Origin: JBNJGT01 sp964473285
Lineage (GTDB): Archaea; Nanobdellota; Nanobdellia; Woesearchaeales; JACJVW01
Assembly: GCA_964473285.1 (NCBI GenBank)
Contig: CAYYOI010000052.1
Span: 1-10,214 of the forward strand
Direction: 5' to 3'
DNA: 10,214 nt
Below are positions 5,468-10,214 of the stretch, one piece after another. The first letter of the stretch is position 1. Each line of letters opens with the position of its first letter. The notes below the pieces were generated by a model. That model saw only the letters and a list, made by a program, of their open reading frames with translations. It was not told the origin of the DNA and made no database searches. The position numbers were made by a program, and so were the translations under genes.

Positions 5468-5578
5468 ATGTCTGAAACAATAAACCAAACAACCCAAGGG
5501 ATTGTCTGGGAGTTAGAGAATATTTGCCCTTGCGGGTCAGGAAAATTATTCAAGGATTGCTGCAACAAGCTTTACTAA
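5468..5578 (+). CDS. 36-residue SEC-C motif mini-protein
   Basis: The C-terminal half is a SEC-C zinc-binding motif, CPCGSGKLFKDCC (residues 20-32), with the spacing CxCx8CC used at the end of SecA and in many unrelated proteins. The first 19 residues (MSETINQTTQGIVWELENI) carry no recognisable domain, so the whole protein is little more than one zinc knuckle. In SecA the motif binds zinc and contacts ribosome or SecB. Free-standing versions have no settled role. A perfect Shine-Dalgarno site and tight linkage to the 34-codon gene support it as real. Its stop overlaps by four bases the stop of the convergent TFS gene. Confidence 0.78.
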   Translation: MSETINQTTQGIVWELENICPCGSGKLFKDCCNKLY

Positions 5579-5889
5579 CCATAATCCCTGAAAGTATGCT
5601 TACATTTGCAGCATCTGAGGAATTTAGTCTCAGGTTCATCGGCAGCTCTGGTCTGGACGAGCCAGTAATAGCATAAGTCATGCCCACACTTAGGACATTC
5701 TGTTTTTGTTGTGGGAAGGCTGTCGTAATCCTGCTCATTTGAGACTACCTCTATATCTTTTGTTTTTTTAACAGATTCTTTAAGCGACTGGCTTTTCTTT
5801 GAAGAATAGCCGCATGAACAAGCCATTATTCTTTCTCCATCTTCTTCTTTTGGCATTAGTATCGAACCGCATTCCGGACAAAATAACAT
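5575..5889 (-). CDS. tfs: Transcription elongation factor TFS (TFIIS/RPB9-like)
   Basis: This 104-residue factor rescues backtracked RNA polymerase by stimulating cleavage of the nascent RNA. The N-terminal ribbon has CPEC (C4, C7) and then CSC (C24, C26), followed by a charged linker (about 30-60). The C-terminal ribbon has CPKC (C65, C68) and CCKC (C93-C96). The catalytic hairpin reads QTRAADEPETKF, with the acidic pair D84-E85 that reaches into the polymerase active site intact. Length is normal for the family. One oddity: the second half of the N-terminal ribbon is CxC instead of the usual CxxC. The ATG follows the signal peptidase stop directly (TAGATG), with GGTGAT upstream serving as ribosome site, so the two genes form an operon. 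Confidence 0.93.
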   Translation of the reverse strand: MLFCPECGSILMPKEEDGERIMACSCGYSSKKSQSLKESVKKTKDIEVVSNEQDYDSLPTTKTECPKCGHDLCYYWLVQTRAADEPETKFLRCCKCKHTFRDYG

Positions 5890-6471
5890 CTACATCACCT
5901 GTGTAAGAAGCCATACTGCTCCTATTTTTATATATCCCAGATAGGGCACTCTTGCAATCGCAACACTTCCCTTCTCATGCTCTCCATAACCCACCAGTCT
6001 TTCTGGAGGTATGTCGAATTCATATGTATCTGAACCAAGGTTATGGTCTCCTTTGGTCGTGAATCCTCCATTGGAATCAACCACCCTGTGTATTATGGGA
6101 TCCCTTCTGTTGCCCCAGAAGACTATCACATCCCCTCTCTCAATCTCATCTGTAGGCTTTCCTTTGAGAACCATTATGTCTCCAGTATTGAAACCATTTG
6201 CAAAAGGATATTCCTTGAACTCTCCCCTTGTTATGTTATATTCATCATATAGTCCTTTTTGTGATTCCCACCATGAATCAAAGGTTCCATCATGTTCCAT
6301 GCTGCCTGAGACCACTGCAACAATCGGATGTGTTGTTCCAAGCGCCAGCCCAAGACCAGGGTATACAAGGAATTTTATTATTACAAAAGAGATCAGCAGG
6401 TCGACTGTCCAGCTTAAGAAGGAGTCATCCTCCCATATAAAATACCATATCTTTCCCCATAAGGATTTCAT
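5890..6471 (-). CDS. Signal peptidase I, archaeal/ER (Sec11) type
   Basis: This membrane serine protease removes signal peptides from exported proteins. In the 193-residue product, residues about 22-46 form the N-terminal membrane segment. S57 in VVSGSME is the nucleophile. H128 in DPIIHRVV replaces the bacterial lysine, as in Sec11 and archaeal enzymes. D142 in TKGDHN is the conserved acidic residue. A hydrophobic C-terminus (about 175-192) suggests a second membrane segment, so the enzyme spans the membrane twice. The insert between SGSM and GDIM (about 60-95) is longer than in bacterial enzymes. I prefer ATG 6471 over TTG 6489 because a TATA core (6495-6502) is centred 27.5 bases upstream. 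It is first in an operon with tfs. Confidence 0.92.
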   Translation of the reverse strand: MKSLWGKIWYFIWEDDSFLSWTVDLLISFVIIKFLVYPGLGLALGTTHPIVAVVSGSMEHDGTFDSWWESQKGLYDEYNITRGEFKEYPFANGFNTGDIMVLKGKPTDEIERGDVIVFWGNRRDPIIHRVVDSNGGFTTKGDHNLGSDTYEFDIPPERLVGYGEHEKGSVAIARVPYLGYIKIGAVWLLTQVM

Positions 6472-6494
6472 GCAGAAAATAATTATCAAACTTC

Positions 6495-6502
6495 TTATAA
6501 AT
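6495..6502 (-). promoter_or_regulatory. TATA core for the signal peptidase/tfs operon
   Basis: The minus strand reads ATTTATAA, centred 27.5 bases before the ATG at 6471. This spacing implies a leaderless mRNA and favours that ATG over the in-frame TTG at 6489. Confidence 0.5.
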
Positions 6503-6526
6503 CTATCGAAGAAAAAAGTAAACTTT

Positions 6527-6532
6527 TTTAAA
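6527..6532 (+). promoter_or_regulatory. TATA core for tRNA-Cys
   Basis: TTTAAA is centred 27.5 bases before the first base of the tRNA at 6557, so transcription should begin at or very near the mature 5' end. Confidence 0.5.
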
Positions 6533-6556
6533 TCTTCAACTTATTCCTCTTCATAT

Positions 6557-6628
6557 GCGGGAGTGGCCAAGTGGCTAAGGCAAGAGGCTGCAACCCTCTG
6601 ATCCTGAGTTCGAATCTCAGCTCCCGCT
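6557..6628 (+). tRNA. tRNA-Cys (anticodon GCA)
   Basis: The acceptor stem is GCGGGAG (6557-6563) with CTCCCGC (6621-6627), and U73 is the discriminator, a known cysteine identity base. The D stem is GCC/GGC. The anticodon stem is AGAGG/CCTCT around CTGCAAC, giving anticodon GCA. The T arm is CTGAG-TTCGAAT-CTCAG with a standard loop. No intron is seen and CCA is not encoded. It has its own TATA core. The 3' end overlaps, on the other strand, the last codons of the cNMP/CheX-like gene. Confidence 0.95.
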
Positions 6629-7579
6629 TGCTATTTTTATATTGAGTACAGTATAGAACCTACCAAGTTCTGTATCATATGGAAATACAAGGGAAGGATC
6701 CATTTTTATCATGGAGTTTAAGGCATTCTCATTAAGTACAGTTACAGGGGTAGAGATCGAAAGGTCATACTCCTTTATCCTTGTGATAAGCTGCGCACTC
6801 ATTATATTGTTAAGCTCCTTTATGAAACTCACAGTCTCCTCATTAAGATCATTTTGCTCTTCCCCGAGCATGCGTTCACTCATGGCAATTGCAGTTTCTT
6901 TTGGAAATGCAAGGGCGTACCATCCTTCACAATCCCCTTCAATGTTTACAACAGAACCTGCTGCCATCTCTATATCATTTTCTTCCAGGAAAAAACTCTC
7001 ACCTCTTTCGGCCTCTATTCCCACAAGGTTTTTGATTGAATATTTTGTACTTTGGGTGAGGGGGTGTATTATTTTCTGGCTCATGATACTTTTTTCATTG
7101 ATGAATTCTTGCAGTATCTTTTGTCTCTCCTGCATTACCTTGTCAAATTCCTTGATCTGCTTGTCAAGCTCAGGCATGTTTTTTGCATATCTCAATAGCT
7201 TATCCAGGTAATCCTGCCTGTTACGCAGTTCAGCCACTTTATTGCTTGTATCTTTAAGGTTTTGTGCAAGTGATCCTGCAACACTCACTGCAAAATCAGG
7301 ATTCTTGGCAAAAAGATCAAGGACCTTATCCTTTGGTATTACCTGCACTTCCACGTCTGATAGTGCAATGACTGTTGCTGTCCTTCGATCTCCTATGAAA
7401 AATGACATTTCCCCAAGGAACATATTAGGTTGATCGATAGTTGCGATCCTGCTGGTGCCGATCACAATTGCAACTGTGCCTGAGACAAGGACGTAAAAAT
7501 CAGTGCTGTGTTCTCCCTGGTTGACCAGGACTTCTCCTGTCTTAAGGTGTTTTGTTTTCAATTCTGGATCGTTTAGCAT
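6617..7579 (-). CDS. Cyclic-nucleotide-binding domain fused to CheC/CheX-like phosphatase domain (second copy)
   Basis: The protein is 320 residues. Residues about 8-115 form a CAP-family cyclic-nucleotide-binding domain whose phosphate-binding cassette reads FLGEMSFF...RRTATV (E57, R66, T67), so ligand binding looks possible. Residues about 112-175 are helical and charged, likely a dimerising coiled coil. Residues about 200-316 resemble CheX/CheC, with FPKETAIAMSERMLG, then KELNNIM, where E255 and N258 match the ExxN motif that attacks CheY phosphate, then ISTPV. There is no DNA-binding helix-turn-helix and no membrane segment, so a cytoplasmic sensor-phosphatase is a plausible inference. 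No cheY, cheA or cyclase is in view. It follows its paralogue by four bases. Its last codons and TGA stop lie inside the tRNA-Cys gene in antisense. The domain assignment rests on motifs only. Confidence 0.8.
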   Translation of the reverse strand: MLNDPELKTKHLKTGEVLVNQGEHSTDFYVLVSGTVAIVIGTSRIATIDQPNMFLGEMSFFIGDRRTATVIALSDVEVQVIPKDKVLDLFAKNPDFAVSVAGSLAQNLKDTSNKVAELRNRQDYLDKLLRYAKNMPELDKQIKEFDKVMQERQKILQEFINEKSIMSQKIIHPLTQSTKYSIKNLVGIEAERGESFFLEENDIEMAAGSVVNIEGDCEGWYALAFPKETAIAMSERMLGEEQNDLNEETVSFIKELNNIMSAQLITRIKEYDLSISTPVTVLNENALNSMIKMDPSLVFPYDTELGRFYTVLNIKIASGS

Positions 7580-7583
7580 TTTT

Positions 7584-8528
7584 TCACTTCATTATTTTTA
7601 TGAAAATAATAGTATAGAATTCACCGAATTCAGTCTTGAATGGAATGACCATTGAAGGGGTTTCACTAATCATATTTTTCACTGCATTTGCCCCGAATAT
7701 TGCAGTAGGGGTTGATATGCTGAACTTATAACCTTTTACAGCACCACTTATCCATCCTATTATTATGTTGTTTATCTCCTTTATGTAATTTACAACATCC
7801 TCATTAAGCTCATTGTATTCTTTTCCTGTTATCTTGCTGGTCATGGCAAGTGCCACATCTTTAGGAAAGGCCATCACATACCATCCATTGAATTCTCCCA
7901 AAAGATTGACCACAGAGGCAGCATCCAGGTTTATATCCCTCTCTCCGAACGCAAAAGGCTCATCCTGATCTACTTGTGTATTCAGGAATTGTTGCACAGC
8001 GTTTACAGTGTTTTCCACAAAAGGCCGTATAATCTTTTGTGACATCAGGCTTTTTTTATTGAGCATCTCCTTGAGTTTTTCATCCTGCCACTCCTGTAGC
8101 TTCTCGAAAGAATCAAGGGTTTCAAGAAGTTTAGGATGGCTATGCGCATACTTGACTATCTCATCATACATCTTCTTGTAACGCTCAAGCTCTGTAAGAC
8201 GCTGGGTTGTATCCTGCAGCCTTTTTGCAAGTGACTCCGAGACATTTATGGCAAAATCAGGGTTCTCTTTAAAATAATCAGCAAGCCCTTCCTTTGAAAT
8301 CCTCTCCAGTTCAACCTTTGTTTCAGCAACCATGGTTGCAGATCTCTTCTTCCCTATGAAAAAAGACATCTCTCCCAGTAATTCACCTGGTTCAGAAATG
8401 CTTGTAACCTTGGTTGTTCCCTTGAAAATCGAGACAGTTCCGCTTATAATCTTATACAGGTCATAGCTATGCTCTCCCTCATTTACTATAACTTCTCCTA
8501 TGTTGAATGTGACATGTTCTGTACCCAT
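7584..8528 (-). CDS. Cyclic-nucleotide-binding domain fused to CheC/CheX-like phosphatase domain (first copy)
   Basis: This 314-residue paralogue of the gene downstream has the same order of parts. The cyclic-nucleotide-binding domain (about 5-110) has LLGEMSFF...KRSATM (E53, R62, S63). A helical linker (about 105-170) shares SLMSQKIIRPF with the other copy. The CheX-like domain (about 198-312) has FPKDVALAM, KEINNII (E251, N254) and ISTP. The conserved catalytic pair suggests a phospho-aspartate phosphatase whose activity could respond to a nucleotide; this is inference. The N-terminal domains are clearly alike but the sequences have diverged substantially, so the duplication is not recent. 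A TATA core and a 7-bp inverted repeat lie just upstream, opposite the M18 peptidase promoter. The two copies may form a heterodimer. Confidence 0.82.
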   Translation of the reverse strand: MGTEHVTFNIGEVIVNEGEHSYDLYKIISGTVSIFKGTTKVTSISEPGELLGEMSFFIGKKRSATMVAETKVELERISKEGLADYFKENPDFAINVSESLAKRLQDTTQRLTELERYKKMYDEIVKYAHSHPKLLETLDSFEKLQEWQDEKLKEMLNKKSLMSQKIIRPFVENTVNAVQQFLNTQVDQDEPFAFGERDINLDAASVVNLLGEFNGWYVMAFPKDVALAMTSKITGKEYNELNEDVVNYIKEINNIIIGWISGAVKGYKFSISTPTAIFGANAVKNMISETPSMVIPFKTEFGEFYTIIFIKIMK

Positions 8529-8529
8529 A

Positions 8530-8549
8530 CCGTTTTGAGGGAAAAACGG
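8530..8549. promoter_or_regulatory. Inverted repeat at the cNMP/CheX operon start, possible operator
   Basis: CCGTTTT (8530-8536) and AAAACGG (8543-8549) are perfect 7-base arms around GAGGGA. The element fills the space between the TATA core (8554-8559) and the ATG at 8528, overlapping the predicted transcription start. A dimeric regulator bound here would block the promoter. If transcribed only in part, an RNA role is unlikely. Confidence 0.4.
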
Positions 8550-8553
8550 AATA

Positions 8554-8559
8554 TTTAAA
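8554..8559 (-). promoter_or_regulatory. TATA core for the cNMP/CheX operon
   Basis: TTTAAA is centred 28.5 bases before the ATG at 8528, predicting a very short or absent leader. Confidence 0.5.
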
Positions 8560-8575
8560 CCTTTCTTCCGAAAGC

Positions 8576-8581
8576 TTTATA
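8576..8581 (+). promoter_or_regulatory. TATA core for the M18 aminopeptidase gene
   Basis: TTTATA is centred 30.5 bases before the ATG at 8609. The leader would be about five bases, so the transcript is effectively leaderless. No Shine-Dalgarno site precedes this ATG. Confidence 0.45.
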
Positions 8582-8608
8582 TTTGCATTCTTCAACCAGT
8601 AATCGACA

Positions 8609-9982
8609 ATGAAAAACGAAACCTTTGAAAAGCAGACTTTCTACAAGAGAAGATCCTCCTGGAATGACCATCCACAAAAGACTGTATTCTCCTTTGCTGA
8701 GGAATATAAATCATTTCTGAGAAATGCAAAGACAGAAAGGGAATCAGTAAAAGAGATTGAAGCAGCCCTTAAGAAAAAAGGCTTTAAGGACATTTCTAAA
8801 ACTGAGTCTCTCAAACCAAAAGATAAGGTCTACAAGATAATCAGAAACCGCTGCATACTCGCTGCAATCATAGGCAAAGAACCTACATTCAGGATAATTG
8901 GTTCCCATATCGATAGCCCCAGGCTTGATCTCAAGCCCCAACCACTTTACGAGGATTCATCCCTGGCAATGCTTCGCAGCCATTATTATGGAGGGATAAA
9001 GAAATATAACTGGTTGAATATCCCTCTTGCAATGCACGCGGTAATCCACACAAACAAGGGAAAAAAGGAGATCTCCATTGGTGAGAAGGACAATGAACCT
9101 AAATTTATCATCCCTGACCTTCTCCCGCATCTTGCCCGCGACCAGATGGAAAAGAAGATGCGTGAAGCAGTAAAGGGAGAAGACCTCCAGATTATAGTAG
9201 GAAATATCCCTGTGGATGATGAAAACATCAAAGAAAAAGTGAAATTCCAGGTTTTAAAGCTTTTGAACAAGCGTTATGATATAATAGAGAAAGACTTTCT
9301 TTCTGCAGACATCAGTTTTGTCCCAGCTCAAAACCCAGTAGATATTGGCTTTGATGAATCCATGATTGCAGCATATGGTCATGACGACCATGCATGCGTT
9401 TACACTTCATTGCACGCATTGCTTGAGACAGAAAACCCCATGCATACAGCACTATGTTTTTTTGCAGACAAAGAAGAGATCGGTTCTTACGGCGATACAG
9501 GAGCCCAGAGCAAGGCTCTTGAATATTTCATGGGTGACATACTTCATCTCTCAGGGAGAAAAGAACGCATGACCCAGGTCCTTGAAGAATCAAAAGCCCT
9601 GAGTGGAGATGTGACAGTAGCGATTGATCCAATCTTCAAGGACGTCCATGACCCCTCTAATGCAAGTTATCTTGGTTATGGGGTTTCAGTCGAAAAGTAT
9701 GGTGGCGCTGGCGGAAAATACTCAACCAATGATGCAAGCTCTGAATACATGAACTGGTTCGTGAGTATTCTTGACAAGAAAGACATTAACTGGCAGACAG
9801 GTGAGCTTGGAAAGATTGATGTAGGTGGCGGTGGAACCATTGCAATGTTCATGGCAAAGTATGGCATTGAAGTCATAGATGTAGGCCCCTGTGTGCTTGG
9901 GATGCATACCACGACAGAAGTTCTCAGCAAGGCGGATGTCTATTCAACATATCTGGCATACAAGTCTTTTTTTGAGAAGTAA
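8609..9982 (+). CDS. M18 family aminopeptidase
   Basis: This 457-residue cytosolic di-zinc exopeptidase removes N-terminal residues from peptides. M18 members often prefer acidic residues, but specificity cannot be read here. Metal ligands and catalytic residues appear in order: H100 in GSHIDSPRLDLKP (with D102), D259/D260 in YGHDDHAC, E289-E290 in ADKEEIGS, D340 in AIDP, and H433 in GMHTTTE. LPHLAR (172-177) is another family hallmark. The length is typical (about 430-480) and no key residue is missing. Members form dodecameric tetrahedra, so this one probably does too. ATG 8609 begins just downstream of a TATA core and gives the expected N-terminus. The gene is divergent from the cNMP/CheX operon and is followed by a U-tract terminator. 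A role in peptide recycling is the simplest reading. Confidence 0.94.
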   Translation: MKNETFEKQTFYKRRSSWNDHPQKTVFSFAEEYKSFLRNAKTERESVKEIEAALKKKGFKDISKTESLKPKDKVYKIIRNRCILAAIIGKEPTFRIIGSHIDSPRLDLKPQPLYEDSSLAMLRSHYYGGIKKYNWLNIPLAMHAVIHTNKGKKEISIGEKDNEPKFIIPDLLPHLARDQMEKKMREAVKGEDLQIIVGNIPVDDENIKEKVKFQVLKLLNKRYDIIEKDFLSADISFVPAQNPVDIGFDESMIAAYGHDDHACVYTSLHALLETENPMHTALCFFADKEEIGSYGDTGAQSKALEYFMGDILHLSGRKERMTQVLEESKALSGDVTVAIDPIFKDVHDPSNASYLGYGVSVEKYGGAGGKYSTNDASSEYMNWFVSILDKKDINWQTGELGKIDVGGGGTIAMFMAKYGIEVIDVGPCVLGMHTTTEVLSKADVYSTYLAYKSFFEK

Positions 9983-9997
9983 GCCAATGAAGACATC

Positions 9998-10024
9998 TGT
10001 CCTGTAATGGACATTTTTTCTTTT
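9998..10024 (+). terminator. Hairpin and U-tract terminator after the M18 gene
   Basis: TGTCC (9998-10002) pairs with GGACA (10009-10013) around a six-base loop. TTTTTT, a C and TTTT follow. Archaeal termination relies mainly on the T run. It sits 16 bases past the stop codon and before the convergent tRNA. Confidence 0.55.
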
Positions 10025-10046
10025 AACTTTAGAATTATTAGAAAAG

Positions 10047-10121
10047 TAGCGAGGAGTGGATTTGAACCACCGACCTCCGGGTTATGAGCCCGACGGGCAC
10101 TCCTGGCTGCCCCACCTCGCT
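10047..10121 (-). tRNA. Initiator tRNA-Met (anticodon CAU)
   Basis: Read on the minus strand, the acceptor stem is AGCGAGG (10121-10115) with CCTCGCT (10054-10048), and A73 is the discriminator. The first pair is A1-U72, the mark of archaeal initiator tRNA. The D arm GGGC/GCCC is followed by TCGGG-CTCATAA-CCCGG, giving anticodon CAU with three consecutive G-C pairs next to the loop, also an initiator feature. The T arm is GGTGG-TTCAAAT-CCACT. These traits separate it from elongator tRNA-Met and from tRNA-Ile2. CCA is not encoded. Confidence 0.94.
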
Positions 10122-10146
10122 ATAATCACTGGAAATGCTATGTCCT

Positions 10147-10152
10147 TTATAA
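10147..10152. promoter_or_regulatory. TATA core for initiator tRNA, possibly bidirectional
   Basis: The palindromic TTATAA is centred at 10149.5, 28.5 bases from the tRNA 5' end at 10121 on the minus strand. On the plus strand it lies 23.5 bases before an ATG at 10173 and could also drive the gene that begins at the window's edge. Confidence 0.5.
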
Positions 10153-10197
10153 GTGTTTTGGGAGAGACTTACATGGCCTCTGTTTCTTTGGAGATTA

Positions 10198-10214
10198 ATG
10201 ATGTTTCCTGAATT
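10198..10214 (+). CDS. Possible start of a gene cut by the window end
   Basis: ATGATG at 10198-10203 is preceded by GGAG (10190-10193) at normal Shine-Dalgarno distance, and the frame is open to the window end (MMFPE). A TATA core lies about 50 bases upstream. Only five complete codons are visible, so no product can be named. The competing ATG at 10173 opens a frame that closes after twelve codons, at 10211. Confidence 0.3.

Noticed and set aside
10173..10211. Twelve-codon frame after the initiator tRNA promoter
   Set aside because: TATA spacing is acceptable but the frame closes at once; the ATG at 10198 with a GGAG site is the better candidate start.

Overview
The window reads as a compact archaeal chromosome segment, most likely from a DPANN lineage such as Woesearchaeota or Pacearchaeota; that placement is an inference. 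Archaeal hallmarks are a TFS-type elongation factor, an archaeal/ER-type signal peptidase with a Ser/His centre, a GxGD prepilin peptidase, an initiator tRNA-Met with an A1-U72 pair, a PhoU protein with an AbrB-like N-terminus, and TATA cores about 26-28 bases before start codons or tRNA 5' ends. The cysteine-rich surface protein, with a C-x-DSDGG motif, is of a kind I associate with those lineages. I see no insertion sequence, integrase or CRISPR array.

Layout. 1-207 holds a run of hairpins without a convincing gene. 208-412 carries a 46-residue zinc ribbon whose stop codon lies inside a tRNA-Thr gene. 412-595 has a possible small RNA. 596-2554 encodes a 652-residue surface protein with a class III (pilin-like) signal. 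It runs tail-to-tail into a prepilin peptidase (2546-3541/3544). That gene is divergent from a shortened cis-prenyltransferase homologue (3595-4092) across 50 bp with one central TTTAAA. Next on the minus strand come a PhoU-like regulator and a DUF167 protein, then on the plus strand two mini-genes of 34 and 36 codons with Shine-Dalgarno sites. A minus-strand signal peptidase I/TFS pair, a plus-strand tRNA-Cys, and two tandem minus-strand paralogues joining a cyclic-nucleotide-binding domain to a CheC/CheX-like domain follow. A divergent M18 aminopeptidase, a U-tract terminator and a minus-strand initiator tRNA-Met close the window.

Themes. Several genes concern the cell envelope: surface protein, prepilin peptidase, signal peptidase I, and a cis-prenyltransferase homologue possibly tied to the lipid carrier for N-glycosylation (the surface protein has about 14 N-x-S/T sequons). 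Others concern regulation: PhoU, TFS, and the cNMP/CheX pair. The genome is very tight: every convergent junction except the M18/tRNA-iMet one overlaps, and two protein genes end inside tRNA genes. Most protein genes look leaderless; the mini-operon is the clear exception.

Most worth following: the tandem cNMP-CheX proteins, the cis-prenyltransferase homologue lacking catalytic motifs, the mRNA/tRNA-Thr overlap, the mirror-symmetric promoter at 3567-3572, and the PhoU gene with no canonical start codon where one is expected.
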